In this document: positions 19,506-30,585 of the stretch, piece by piece | Layout: each line of letters starts with the position of its first letter | How positions within the stretch are numbered: the stretch's first letter is position 1 | NCBI GenBank assembly: GCA_026770025.1 | Contig: JAMXDE010000063.1 | Span: forward strand, 232,438-296,437 | DNA: 64,000 nucleotides | Origin: Craspedostauros australis | Lineage: Eukaryota > Bacillariophyta > Bacillariophyceae > Mastogloiales > Achnanthaceae | Direction of reading: 5' to 3' | Translations under genes and position numbers: made by a program | The notes under the pieces: model-generated | The model's input: the letters and a program-made list of their open reading frames with translations, nothing else | Told to the model about the DNA's origin: nothing | Database searches by the model: none

Positions 19506-20192
19506 AGTTGAGATTCAATGAGGGACAGACTAGTACCGAACACGGTATCAACCCGATGGGAGAAATTCCTGTTTTGGCGCGAAATCTTCCGACTTGATTG
19601 ACCACCAAACCTTTTTCTCCTCCTTTCTCTCCTCCATTCACGAATCCATCATGACTCAAACCTGACCGACCTGACTCACACCCCACCTGGGAACTATATG
19701 CTCTTCAGATCCTCCTTACTAAAACTTATCTCGATTCCTTCATTGCTGATGACCACCACACTACCACCGTGGTCTCAGCATGCGTATCCAACTTGCTTCA
19801 ACTCAAGCAATGGAATCCGAGTGTCAGCTTCAGCCACAGCCACTGCTTCATGACCGTCACCACTGATTGTCATGACCTACACTGCAGTGTAACTACATGT
19901 GCGGAGAGCAAGGTACTGTATTGACTGTCTACTCTGTTGCACTGAATCAAGTGCATCAGTGCAGGGTCTCGCCAAGTTGTGTGGCATCGTTTCTTCACCC
20001 TACTAACACCAATAAGCTAACTCATAATAACGGACTAGGATTAGCTACAAAGCACTCTACTTCTCATCGTTACAAGTTATAACTATTCAAACAGCACACC
20101 TCTCTTGAACTGCATCACACGGCTATCCCGAAGCCGGCAGATTCACGAGGCATTCTCCACCGATTCGCGACGCCTACGCACGAATCCTAACT
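19506..20192 (+). repeat. 3' LTR of B copy 1
   Basis: 687 bp, no difference seen from 11043-11729, followed by TSD CATCA at 20193-20197. Confidence 0.95.
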
Positions 20193-20200
20193 CATCACAA

Positions 20201-20228
20201 CCGTTCCGTTGCAATTGGCACGGAACGG
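20201..20228. repeat. Hairpin next to B copy 1
   Basis: Perfect 8-bp arms CCGTTCCG and CGGAACGG around a 12-nt spacer. A second small hairpin, GACGG-TAAAAT-CCGTC, lies near 20386-20401. Both lie in the unassigned 20198-20411 stretch between B and the satellite array; no gene is visible there. Confidence 0.6.
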
Positions 20229-20411
20229 TCAATTCGTGCGAGGCATTCATCCATGTTGTTGATGGCATTTGCACAAGGTGGGAAGAATGGGAGAGTATGG
20301 GAATGAACCTTGACTCAATGAGACTGATGGTCGTCCGAACCCACCAAATGAAGTCCATGCACAAAGCACCACAATTTTGCATCTGACGGTAAAATCCGTC
20401 GCGATGTCCTT

Positions 20412-21188
20412 GGAGTAGCAGTAGTCCGTGAATGGATTGGAATCGACGTTGACATGCATGAACAGTCGATTTACTGTGCTGTGTGTGCCATAACATACAG
20501 TCACACTCACACAATGATGTAATATCGTGTCCATCACATTTGAATACCTTCCAGATACAGTGGAGGCTTCATACTTCGTGTCCACACTCTCTGGGGTGTG
20601 GTTGGAGTGATAGTAGTGCGTGAATGGATTGGAATCGACGTTGACATGCATGAACAGCCGATCTACTGTGCCGTGTGTGCCGTAGCATACAGTCACACTC
20701 ACACAATGATGTGATATCGTGTCCATCCCATTTGAATGCCTTCCAGATACAGTGGAGGCCCCACACTTCGTGTCCACACTCTCTGGGGTGTGATTGGAGT
20801 GATAGTAGTGCGTGAACGGATTGGAATCGACGTTGACATGCATGAACAGTCGATCTACTGTGCCATGTGTGCCGTAGCATACAGTCACACTCACACAACG
20901 ATGTGATATCGTGTTCATCCCATTTGAATGCCTTCCAGATACAGTGGAGGCTTCATACTTCGTGTCCACACTCTCTGGGGTGTGGTTGGAGTGGTAGTAG
21001 TGCGTGAATGGATTGGGATCGACGTTGACATGCATGAACAGCCGATCTACTGTGCCGTGTGTGCCGTAGCATACAGTCACACTCACACAATGATGTGATA
21101 TCGTGTTCATCCCATTTGAATGCCTTCCAAATGGATTGGAGGCCCCACACTTCGTGTCCACACTCTCTGGGGTGTGATTGGAGTGATA
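20412..21188 (-). repeat. 192-bp satellite array, left part
   Basis: Four monomers; the marker TTGACATGCATG recurs at 20449, 20641, 20833 and 21025, exactly 192 bp apart. Monomers differ by a few substitutions such as TCGATTTACT versus CCGATCTACT. Since 192 = 3 x 64, at least two minus-strand frames remain open through the array with 64-residue periodic products, so the open frames prove nothing. The last 17 bp (21172-21188) are the LINE target duplication. The array resumes in exact register at 29721. Confidence 0.95.
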
Positions 21189-21297
21189 AATAAATAAATA
21201 ACTCAGTGATTACATCATAGATGTGCCTCGAGGCTTTACCCTCGCCGCCACCGGCCCCGTAGGGCACGGCTTTGAGTGAGCTGTCAAGTGCCGCCAC
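21189..21297 (-). other. LINE 3' UTR and tail
   Basis: Between the ORF2 stop (21298-21300) and the target duplication. On the minus strand it reads GGGTAAAGCCTCGAGGCAC, whose GCCTCGAGGC is a palindrome able to form a small stem, then TATGATGTAATCACTGAG and a TTAT-type tail of about 12 bp. Such 3' stems and simple tails are typical template-recognition features of LINEs. The ORF2 frame happens to stay open through it. Confidence 0.7.
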
Positions 21298-24200
21298 TCA
21301 TACTAATCCTAACCAGGCTGCCATGGTCTGCCGTTCTGCTTGCATCGACCGTGTCCTTCGCCTAGCCTTCACTACCGCCTGTACCGCCGTCATAGCGCCA
21401 ACCCACTGTCTCATTTGCGCTTCCGTGCCATACTCGATGTTTCTGCCGTCCCGGAGGAGGTGGAGTTCTGACTCGTTCATATCCCGACTGTTGCTCTGGA
21501 GCATCCGTCGCACCTGCTGGCGCAGGTCCTTTGTCGTCGGGTGCTGATCGCTCTCGTGTACCTTCGCGTTTCGAGCATTCCACACCGCCCATGGAACCTT
21601 CCATATCCAACGCACCATCTCGCGTGCCCAAGCTTCGGCATCCGGGTACTGACACTCGTGGGTCTGCATCCACAGTTTCTGTTGTCGCCTCCAGTCCCGG
21701 TGGACGAATCCGACGAGGAGAGGGTACCACCCAACGTGGCTTTGCGCCCCCTCGTTGTTCCGATTGCGTCTCCATTTGACCAACCCCACTCGCATGTTGC
21801 TGACCAACCTAGGGCAGGTACCGATGCGTACCATTCGATCCAAGAGCGCTGTCGTGGCTTCCTGCCACGCCTCCTGATGCTCGCTGCACTGCAAGACGTG
21901 AATTGTTGTCTCGTCCTGCGTACAAAATTGGCACTTTGGTGAGTCCTTCTGACCCATCTGGTGCAGCTTCTTGTTCACCCCGACGAAGCCTGAAGACCAC
22001 TTCGATATGAACCGCGTCATCTCTTTGTTCTTCTTCGACGACCGAGCCTTTTTGTACGTATGCCAGTCCACTTGGGTCAGCTGAGCTTCGTCCCATTGGA
22101 ACTTCGATGACCAATAGATCGCAGCTGTCGCCGATTGCAGAAGTTCGTGCAGTTCTCTCGCGTCGACGTGCGAATAATCCGCATTGCGTAGGCGCAAGCG
22201 CCATCTATCCGTGTCAGTTTTCCAGCGCTTCACCAGCCTTCGATCCACCGTGTCGGTCCAGAACAATTTGGCCTGTTCATCGGCCACAACGTTGAGCTGC
22301 TCCAGTGTCGTCAGCTTCTTCCCGGTGTCGTCTTGGTGGCCTTTCACCCACTCCCACTTCAGGGTCGCTTGGATTTCGTGGCGTAGTGAACGGATCTCGG
22401 TAAGAATGTCCCAGTCCCGTTGCCCAGGGCGAAGCCCGTCTTCTTGGGCCTGCAGCATGGCTTGCTTGCCGTCCAGAGCTATAGTGATTTCACACGTCGA
22501 GTCCAGGTCTTGCATCAAGACGATCACTGAAAGTGACGCCCATATGCCAGCCAGCTCGCTTCTGTAGGCGCTTTGGACCTCGGCGGGCCCCGGCACGAAC
22601 GTCTGGCATTGCAGTCGAGCGCGCGATTCCGCATCGAAGAATATGGAGGCAGACGTGCCCCTGGAATCCTTGAAGGAACCGTCGCTCACAACGAGCAGAC
22701 GTCCTTCGCGCGCCGCTTGCACTGCGTCTCGCCATCGCAACTCTCCATGGAGATTCTCGATGGGTTCGTATGGCTCTGGTGGCTCCTCGGCCGCCTGCGT
22801 CAATCCTAAGTGCCCGTCCCATGTCAACCCAGTGTCCGTAATGATCACTGACACCCTCTTGGCGCCCTCTGGGAGCCCTGGTACCGTACCACGGCTGACG
22901 TAGGGCTGTCTGCGCGTCCATCGTCGTCGCTGTGGCAGATACCTTCGAATAGGCTGGGATGCCGTGTCCAGGATAATATTGCTGTAAGGGAACTTCCACC
23001 ATCTCCAGGTCCCGTCGTCCCTATACCACCTGCCCAGCGGTTCGTGCAGAAGCAGCCCGTGGAAGCACATAGACTTGCACCAGCGCTGCCATTCTTTCCA
23101 CCAACCACTTGGAAGCCGGTTGGGCTGCTTTGCCCAGTGTCTGGTGGCGTTCGAACTCAGGGTGCCGTCGTGGGCGCCTGCCAGAATCCTGGTGCCGTCA
23201 GCGGACACCACATCCGACATTCGCAACACTCCGAGCTTCTGTCGGACCATGTTCAAGTGGAGCAGTTGTGCGCCTTTGATGCGTTGTTGCAACCAGATGT
23301 CCATGAGGAATCGATCGCCCACTCGTTGGATTTCCGGGGTGTGCGTCGTCTCATGAATCGCAATGCTCGTGTCTTGTAGCTGCTTCCATAACCCCGTCAC
23401 CCAGCATCTGGTGGCACAGTGGCCTATGCTGTCAAACGGGTACTGAAACAGGGACTTGCCGAGCCCTAACTCCTCCTTGAGGGCCCGGATGGAACACTTG
23501 ATCATTTCGCCGGTTTGAGTTCCTCGATGCACTTCATCGAATGCCAGCTGCATTTGCGAAACCAACTGCGCGTTGACAGGGTTGATGATTCCCAATCCTC
23601 CGAGCGACGCCGGGCTGTAGACCAGGTCTCGAGGGAAAGTCCTTGACACACCCATTTTTGGCAGCGCTGCCAGGAGCGCCGGCGCCATGACCCATCTCCA
23701 CTGTTGTTGGGAGAGCTGGGTCATTGGTAATGAATACTCGACCGTCTTCATAAAGCGTAGAGAAAGCGCCGACCGTGCGTCTTCCGGAGAAATTTGCGCT
23801 GTCCGCATACGTCCACCGAAGTCTTCAGCCTTCGCACGCAGCCTTTGCATCTGTTGCTCTTGATCACCGTCGAAGTCGATGAATACCCCCAGTGTGAACA
23901 ACGGTTGCTCCATCGTTCTGAAGGGTATCGCTGCCTGCTCTCCGTTGCCGTCCTCGATCCGAATATCGATCGGTGTGTCCACATTGTCCCAAGACCAGTC
24001 GCTGCCGACAAATGCAGGCTGGATGGCCCACCAGGCCGACTTGGCCGGAACCAGTGCTCCGCCTGTGACTCTCAGTAGGCGACTCCAGTCCTGCACCATG
24101 CGTTTGAAGCTTTCAGTGTCTGACCCTTCGTTGTCGACCGTCTCCAGCCGGACCAAGTCTGTGTCATCCACGAACGCTGATCCCAGCATTGTGATCGCCT

Positions 24201-26763
24201 CGCCGTCGGGCGTGGGGAGGATGGATGCGTGCCCCAGAGCTTCCATGGCGTTGAACATCACCGAGCTGATGACTGCCCATATCGCCGGGCCTGCACCGTT
24301 GCCTTGACCTATGCCATGCATGTCGCAGTCAGGTCCTCGACTGTAGGTTCGCACCGACACCCCGTACGCTGTACTGATGTGATGCTCCGCGTCGCGCAGC
24401 GTCTTGAACATGCTCCAAGTGGCGGCTCCGTTCGCGCCTGCCGCCATCATGGCGGTAGCTGCGAAGTTCGGAACGATCCTGTCATAACATGATTTGGCGT
24501 CGTTCGAACAGAACGCAATGGCAACCTTCCGCTGGAATCCCAAGTCGATGCTCATCCTTTTATTCAGGGCGGCGCTTATCGCCGATCTGCACTTCCTGCT
24601 TCCGAATTGAAATCCTGACAACCATCCTGCTGCCTCGGCTGTTTTCATCATCTGCTTACCCAGCCTTTTGTTGTTCAAGTTAAACTGGGCATCCATGAGC
24701 TGGATCGTCCGCATTTTCTCGATGTTAAACACCTGCGCTTTCTTCAGAATTTCAACGTCCGTGATACGTTGCCACGGTTTCGGAGAGTGGCCTGTTTGGT
24801 AAGGGATGTCTCGTAACATCGCGTCTGCTTGTGCCAGACTCTCTACCATCATCGAGGCCTTGTAGTGGCCAAAGTGTGGAGTGCTCGGCTCTGAGTTGGT
24901 GAGCTCGGTTTGCTTCTTCCATGCCTTCTGGTGTTCTTCAGTTGACAGTTCTGTCACGTCCTGGGCAATGGGTTGTAGCGATTCAAGGAGGAGCCTTATC
25001 ATCGGATCCAGCTCCTCGGGCGAGGTGCCTTCCGCGTTGATAAGCTGGGACTCCAACTCTGGTCTCCAGATTCGGTCCATGATTTTCTTGTCTCTGCCCG
25101 TCATGCACGGGGTACGGTTGGCTTGTGAGAAGCGTTGCTTGTTCTCACGGATGCATGCGGTCACGATGTCGTGCTGCTCCGTGCACTCGTGCACTTCTCC
25201 CATGTCGTCGGTGAACAGCACCTTCGTTGTCATCGATTTGTCTTGACCGAAGATGGCTCGTAGGCGACCTGCTTGCTCGCGCTGTCGTTCCCGGTTCATG
25301 AGCATCTGCAGCGCCGCCTCGTATTCCTGATCGTGGGCGTCGTGACGCTGTCGTGCTATCTCCACCAAGTGGTCTTTCCGAGCTCGTTGGTGTTCCTTCC
25401 TCTGCTCGTAGTATGAGGCGTAGGCCTCGGTCCTGCTTTGCTTCGCTTGATCCAGCGACTCTCCTGCCGACAGCCCTACCAGTTTCCTGGTGCGCAATCG
25501 TAAGGACGAGCTGACTTTCACGCCGGATAAATGTTTCACTTCCAGGGACCAGTACTTGATCACGTTCCTCGCGTGCTGCAGCTCTGGTGACCACGCCACG
25601 GCTCCCATCTTCAGCTTGCGACACTTCTTCTCTGCGTATCGTCGAATCTCGTAGGTCTGGTTCATCAGCTTGTCGTATTTGGTCCGTTGGAGATTAGTCA
25701 TGCTCCACCCCTGCGCTTTCGCTTCCAGCCACACGCTTCTCACTCTGTCCAGTATATTGTGCTTGCCGTATTCCTCTAGCAGCATATCGTTGTACTTCTG
25801 GGTCACTCGTGGAGCGCTGAGGACCAGGCGCCTTGGCTGTGGCTTCCTGATGGGCTGGATGCCTGACCCGAGCACCTGTGCAAAGTCGATGTCCACCCAG
25901 ACCGCTCTGTGGTCCGACGGTATCGCCATCCCAAAGCCCAGATAGCCTGCCTTTTCGAGGAGTACTCCTTCGGACGCGAAGATCGCATCGATGGGGACAT
26001 TGTTGTTGTTTCGTTGCTGCGTTGCCTGCTGTGCAAGCTCCCCAATCCTGTTTCGTACCGCATTCTTCATTCCCACGGCCTCCAACTGGTGGAGAGTTCA
26101 GCTATCCATGGCGCTGTCGTTGAGGTCCACTCCCAGGATGATGGATTCGCCTGCGGCCTTCCAGGTCCTTATTTCGTTCGCGATATCCTTGATCCATGCT
26201 TCGTGTGGGTCTTCGTCTCTACCGGCCGATGTCAGCGCTCGCACCTGTTGGGACCAAACTGTGTTCGTCCCTTCCGTCGATCGGCAAGGCCTGTATGCGG
26301 CGATGACCCGTAGCCTTTTGTCGCTTTTTCCTTCCGTGAGCGTCCAGCACCATCTTCCCATCCCACTCTCGTCAATCCCGCTCTTGAATGTGCGTGCGGC
26401 GATTTGGGCTGTCACTACCACTCCTGCACCCCCATACATCCTGGGATCTCGTCGGTCGTCGTGTGTGTTGTATGCGAAGACATGTTTTGATCTTGGCAGC
26501 TGGCGCCGGGTTCGTTCCGACCATTGGTCCTGGGGTCGGACGTGATCCCACCGTAGGTTCGTTTCTGCCAGGCACAGAATGTCGAGATCGCTCGTCTTTA
26601 TGAATTCGAAGATCTCTTCATTCTTCTGCTGGTAGGCGTGAATGGGAATTTGAGCTGCGTTCTGGAACACAATGCGAATCGTCGCTGTTGTTTTGCTTTC
26701 CATCGCATCTCCGCAAGCATCGTTTAGCCTACTCGCGTTCGGTGGGTTGTCTTGGTCCGCCAT
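21298..26763 (-). CDS. LINE ORF2: endonuclease, reverse transcriptase, RNase H (one in-frame TGA)
   Basis: 1822 codons from ATG at 26763 down to TGA 21298-21300, interrupted by one in-frame TGA at 26098-26100. Endonuclease of APE type: QNAAQIP near residue 32, LAETN, GGAGVVV, ILGVDLND just before the TGA, and SDHRAVW near 282 after it. RT: NDAKSCYDRI near 755, GIGQGNGAGPA near 815 and catalytic AFVDDTDL near 862. RNase H: SDGS near 1358, YRSELAG, LDGKQA and KGHQDD. A C-x2-C-x7-H-x3-C knuckle lies near 1612. The TGA splits the endonuclease, so this copy is either dead by one point change (CGA to TGA would give Arg) or uses readthrough. The downstream frame lacks its own sensible start. Confidence 0.9.
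26098..26100 (-). other. In-frame TGA inside LINE ORF2
   Basis: The minus-strand codons read GAT AGC TGA ACT CTC. Both sides are in the same frame and both belong to the endonuclease domain. No CAA follows, unlike the gag/pol UGAs of elements A and C. Confidence 0.85.
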
Positions 26764-27195
26764 CGTCTCCGTTCGCTACTCTGTGGAAGCTGTGGTATGG
26801 CTGTGTAGTCGTGGGTGTCACGTTGGGACGCGCGTCCTATTTTATTTTCGTGCTCCCTTGTTGGCAATTGACCGTGGCGGCGTGTTGTGAATGTTCCGTA
26901 GCCGCCGGGTGTCTTGGTTGCTTTTGGTGTTGTGCCTCTGCCTCTTGTTGTCTCTGTCTCTGTCTCTGCCTTTTTGTGCTATCTTGTATTGTTCTGTATC
27001 GTGTTGTCTGTGTCGTTGTCTTTGTCGTGTTGTCTGTGTCGTGTCGTCTGTGTCGCGTCGTCTCTGTCGCGTAGGCCTTGGCTTGTTGCTTACTGCGTCG
27101 CCCTGTCTGGTTCACCTTGTGAATTTGCTGAGTGTTGTTACCCTGTTGGCTGTATCTGTCTTGTCTCGTCGTGTGTGTGTGTACGTGTGTTTTTT
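26764..27195 (-). other. LINE inter-ORF region, simple-sequence rich
   Basis: 432 bp between the ORF1 stop and the ORF2 ATG. On the sense strand it is a run of ACAGACAACACGACA and GACAGAGACAGAGACA type repeats followed by CAGAGGCACAACACC. A 92-codon frame (27115 to 26837) encodes a Gln/Arg/Thr-rich basic peptide without family features. It may serve ORF2 translation, or simply be slippage-generated sequence. Confidence 0.6.
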
Positions 27196-29604
27196 TTACT
27201 CTTGCTGGGCGGCTGTTTCGCCGATGTTCGTGGTAGTTTCGGTTTCCATTGGGTCACTCATGTTGATGTCTTCGTCGCTTTCGACTTCCTCCTCTTTGCC
27301 CTCGTCCTCGCTCGTGCTCTCTCCGCTGTCTCCTTCCTTCGCGCTCTCCCCTGCTGGGGAGCCTGCCTCGTCGGTGTCGCTCTCGTCTCCTTCAGGGATG
27401 CTTACGCCTGGGTTGTCCACGTCGAAATCCGTCTTTGCCGATGGATCCGTTGCAAAGCGATGGGGGTTCGCTGATTTGTTCCTCGCCGTGCTCGTGATGG
27501 CCGATCCGATGTGCGCCGACTGTTGGGCGACTGTGACTGTCGCGAAGGTTGCCACCGTGCCGTTGTCGCCGTTCTGTGTTCTTGGATTTGTGGCCATTTC
27601 CACTTCAAACTTCAACAACGGTACCGGTTTCATGTTTCCGTGCTCGTCGACGTATCCTTCCCATCCGACGTCTGCCGCAGTGAGGCCAATCATCTCCTCC
27701 TCATCCAGGTCCAGAAAGTGAGCTCCTGCCTGAGCCAATTGGCCCATCTCAAGCTCTTCTTTGCTCCTGACCAAGCCGGTTTCCCAGTCCACTTCGTAGA
27801 ACTCATTCTGGGCCCAGGCTTCCGGTGTGAACCAGCCCTGGCATTTGTGGTCCAGTTTCTTGCTGCAAAAGAAGGGCAACTTCGAGATCAGCTCCCGTGC
27901 CTCCACCTGTCGTTTCGGATGGAAGACAAATGTCGTTCTGTTTCGATCCATCTTGTCCGTATCGACCGATACGAAGAGGGTGTAGTCCGGGTTGTCGAAG
28001 GATCGCAGGTTCATGATGACTTCGCGAAGTGTGAGATTCCAGATTGGTACCTCCACATCCAGCTGCATGATGGAGTATACTCCTTGCGTTACCATCTTCT
28101 TCTCGAACGCGACTTGGTGAGAAACCATCGAGCTCAGGTTCGCCAGTTCCGAGGGTGGGTGGTGGAAGCGTTGATCCAGGGCGTCCGGCATGAATCTCAT
28201 CTGTTTTCCCAACAGGCGAACGGTGTCTGCTCTGTTGTTAAACATTTCTTTCATCGCCAAGCGGCACTCTCTGGACTTCGACTCCCCGCACAGGATGTGC
28301 GTGGCTCGGGGCCTGTTGCGGAAGTCATCCGTGTCAGGACGTCTTCCTCGGCGCTTCACGAGTTGGATTTCGCGGATGCGGAGCTGAACGACGCAATGGT
28401 TCTTCACCAGCTCGTTCTCGTTGATGACCTCCGCCATGTCGTCGGTGTTCATCGAACTGTGGCTACCGAAAAGCCACCCGGCTGTCACAATGTTGTGCTC
28501 TTGAATCTGTGATTTCTTGAACGAGATCGCAGCAGAGGCGAGCGACCCGTCGTCTTCAAAGACGTCCAAGTCCTGCTTGTGCGCCACCCAGATACGGGTG
28601 TAGGTCATGAAGCCGGTTCTGGCGTACAGGCTCTCCACGAACTGTTTTAGTGATTCGCGGTTGGTCCACTCCACGTCCGCCACAGTCCACGGGCGGAGCT
28701 CCTTGCTCTTGCGCCACGCCAAGATCTGTGCCTTGGAATCCGCTCTGAAGATGAATGCTCGTAGCGCGTTGAGACCAGCCATCAATTGTACCAGCGGGGT
28801 TTCACTGCCCTCTCTGGACATAGGTAGTCGGATGTCGAAAAAGGTCTTGTGGAAGTCGCTGAGCGCATCGTTCACGCTGATAAGCTCCCTGGCCTGTGGC
28901 TGCTTCCTTGGGTATGCGACCACTTTGTGTCTGGGCTTGCGAGATTTCTTTTTCGAGGATGGGTTTGGAGACGTTGCTTGGGTCTCTTCTGTGTCGTCGT
29001 CTTTGTCCAGGTGAATACCTTTGACCTCCATGAACACCGTGCGCGCCGCAATCCATGCCGCTGTCTCGTGGGTTGCTCTGATCTGACCGAGCTTCCACAT
29101 CGACGAAGAGAAAATGTTCGACGTCGCTATCAAGCGCACCATGACTTGCACCACTGTGAGGTTGGAATCCGCTGGGAGTTTGTTGTCGTACGCATCTTCG
29201 AATAGCTTCTTCCACTGCTCCAGCGACGCCCCTCCGGCAAGGTCCTCTCTCATCTCTTTGACGAATGCGATGGTCTCATCTAGGGATCCCTCGGCTCCGG
29301 ACACCGCGGTGAACGGGTCGGATCCTCGGGTGAACAGGTTGCGCTCGCGCAGGATGTCTCCCCAGTTTCTCTCGTGGTGATGACTCCAAATCCAACGGTT
29401 CGCGTTCGCCGGAGGTGTGGTTTTTTGTGTCTTTTTGGGCGGAGAGTCTCTGCTCTGTCTCTTGCCTCCTCGTCCTCCTCCACTTGCGCCTTTGCCACGG
29501 GCCTGACGACCGCCGCGTCCTGAACGTCCCTGTGCCATTGTCACTTGCTTGCGAGGCGTCTGGTTGGCTTTGCCAGTGTTGTTTTGTGCGTCTGTGCGCA
29601 CCAT
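27196..29604 (-). CDS. LINE ORF1 (nucleic-acid-binding protein)
   Basis: 802 aa from ATG at 29604 (MVRTDAQNNTGK) to TAA 27196-27198. An open frame continues upstream into the satellite but is not element-derived. N-terminus is basic and Gly/Arg-rich (QGRSGRGGRQARGKGASG), then a long globular part without a recognisable RRM or CCHC knuckle, then an acidic Ser/Glu/Asp-rich C-terminus (SGESTSEDEGKEEEVESDED). By position and charge it should be the RNA-binding partner of ORF2. The fold is not identified. Confidence 0.8.
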   Translation of the reverse strand: MVRTDAQNNTGKANQTPRKQVTMAQGRSGRGGRQARGKGASGGGRGGKRQSRDSPPKKTQKTTPPANANRWIWSHHHERNWGDILRERNLFTRGSDPFTAVSGAEGSLDETIAFVKEMREDLAGGASLEQWKKLFEDAYDNKLPADSNLTVVQVMVRLIATSNIFSSSMWKLGQIRATHETAAWIAARTVFMEVKGIHLDKDDDTEETQATSPNPSSKKKSRKPRHKVVAYPRKQPQARELISVNDALSDFHKTFFDIRLPMSREGSETPLVQLMAGLNALRAFIFRADSKAQILAWRKSKELRPWTVADVEWTNRESLKQFVESLYARTGFMTYTRIWVAHKQDLDVFEDDGSLASAAISFKKSQIQEHNIVTAGWLFGSHSSMNTDDMAEVINENELVKNHCVVQLRIREIQLVKRRGRRPDTDDFRNRPRATHILCGESKSRECRLAMKEMFNNRADTVRLLGKQMRFMPDALDQRFHHPPSELANLSSMVSHQVAFEKKMVTQGVYSIMQLDVEVPIWNLTLREVIMNLRSFDNPDYTLFVSVDTDKMDRNRTTFVFHPKRQVEARELISKLPFFCSKKLDHKCQGWFTPEAWAQNEFYEVDWETGLVRSKEELEMGQLAQAGAHFLDLDEEEMIGLTAADVGWEGYVDEHGNMKPVPLLKFEVEMATNPRTQNGDNGTVATFATVTVAQQSAHIGSAITSTARNKSANPHRFATDPSAKTDFDVDNPGVSIPEGDESDTDEAGSPAGESAKEGDSGESTSEDEGKEEEVESDEDINMSDPMETETTTNIGETAAQQE

Positions 29605-29703
29605 TGTCAAAGATTTTGCTCTGGTAGTGATTCTACAGGTTCTACGTAAAGTTTTTTGTACTGGTCCTACGTACGTCTTCAACGGTGGAAGAGTCACGGG
29701 ACT

Positions 29704-30585
29704 GTGTGATTGGAGTGATAGTAGTGCGTGAACGGATTGGAATCGACGTTGACATGCATGAACAGTCGATCTACTGTGCCGTGTGTGCCATAACATACAG
29801 TCACACTCACACAATGATGTAATATCGTGTTCATCACATTTGAATACCTTCCAGATACAGTGGAGGCTTCATACTTCGTGTCCACACTCTCTGGGGTGTG
29901 GTTGGAGTGGTAGTAGTGCGTGAACGGATTGGAATCGACGTTGACATGCATGAACAGTCGATCTACTGTGCTGTGTGTGCTGTAGCATACAGTCACACTC
30001 ACACAATGATGTGATATCGTGTCCATCCCATTTGAATGCCTTCCAGATACAGTGGAGGCTTCATACTTCGTGTCCACACTCTCTGGGGTGTGGTTGGAGT
30101 GGTAGTAGTGCGTGAACGGATTGGAATCGACGTTGACATGCATGAACAGTCGATCTACTGTGCCGTGTGTGCTGTAGCATACAGTCACACTCACACAATG
30201 ATGTGATATCGTGTCCATCCCATTTGAATGCCTTCCAGATACAGTGGAGGCTTCATACTTCGTGTCCACACTCTCTGGGGTGTGGTTGGAGTGGTAGTAG
30301 TGCGTGAACGGATTGGAATCGACGTTGACATGCATGAACAGTCGATCTACTGTGCCATGTGTGCCGTAGCATACAGTCACACTCACACAACGATGTGATA
30401 TCGTGTTCATCACATTTGAATACCTTCCAGATACAGTGGAGGCTTCATACTTCGTGTCCACACTCTCTGGGGTGTGGTTGGAGTGGTAGTAGTGTGTGAA
30501 TGGATTGGAATCGACGTTGACATGCATGAACAGTCGATCCATTGTGCTGTGTGTGCCGTAGCATACACTTACGTTCATACACAAT
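29704..30585 (-). repeat. 192-bp satellite array, right part
   Basis: Continues the array after the LINE; TTGACATGCATG recurs at 29749, 29941, 30133, 30325 and 30517. The first 17 bp are the right TSD copy. The last monomer degenerates near 30560-30585 (CATACACTTACGTTCATAC). A 296-codon minus-strand frame here is a by-product of the 192-bp period. Confidence 0.95.

Larger units (their letters stand above)
11043..20192 (+). mobile_element. Copia-type LTR retrotransposon B, copy 1, complete
   Basis: 9150 bp with 687-bp LTRs that look identical, TSD CATCA at 11038-11042 and 20193-20197. LTR ends are AGTT...AACT rather than TG...CA. It holds a tRNA-type primer-binding site, a hairpin-rich leader, one 2421-codon gag-pol frame, and a purine tract before the 3' LTR. 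A copy of equal length sits at 43170-52319. The only difference I saw in the translated product is one residue, Asp versus Asn (base 14964 g, base 47091 a). Confidence 0.95.
21189..29703 (-). mobile_element. Full-length APE-type LINE in the satellite array
   Basis: 8515 bp on the minus strand, flanked by the 17-bp duplication GTGTGATTGGAGTGATA at 21172-21188 and 29704-29720. Order in sense: short 5' UTR, ORF1, a 432-bp inter-ORF region, ORF2 (endonuclease, RT, RNase H, zinc knuckle), short 3' UTR and an AT-rich tail repeat (read on + as AATAAATAAATA at 21189). Removing the element and one TSD joins satellite monomers at exactly 192-bp spacing. Full length and a perfect TSD suggest a fairly recent insertion, though ORF2 has one in-frame TGA. 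Confidence 0.92.

Noticed and set aside
12236-19686. Antisense and out-of-frame ORFs up to 304 codons inside element B (and in copy 2)
   Set aside because: Shadows of the gag-pol frame; present identically in both copies only because the copies are identical.
29605-29814. N-terminal extension of LINE ORF1
   Set aside because: The upstream open frame crosses the target duplication into satellite DNA, so it is not element sequence; ATG 29604 is preferred.
20247-30584. Minus-strand frames of about 300 codons in the satellite (CYGTHGTVDRLFMHVNVD type)
   Set aside because: The 192-bp period is a multiple of three and two frames are open at once; one even runs into LINE sequence. No sign that either is a gene.
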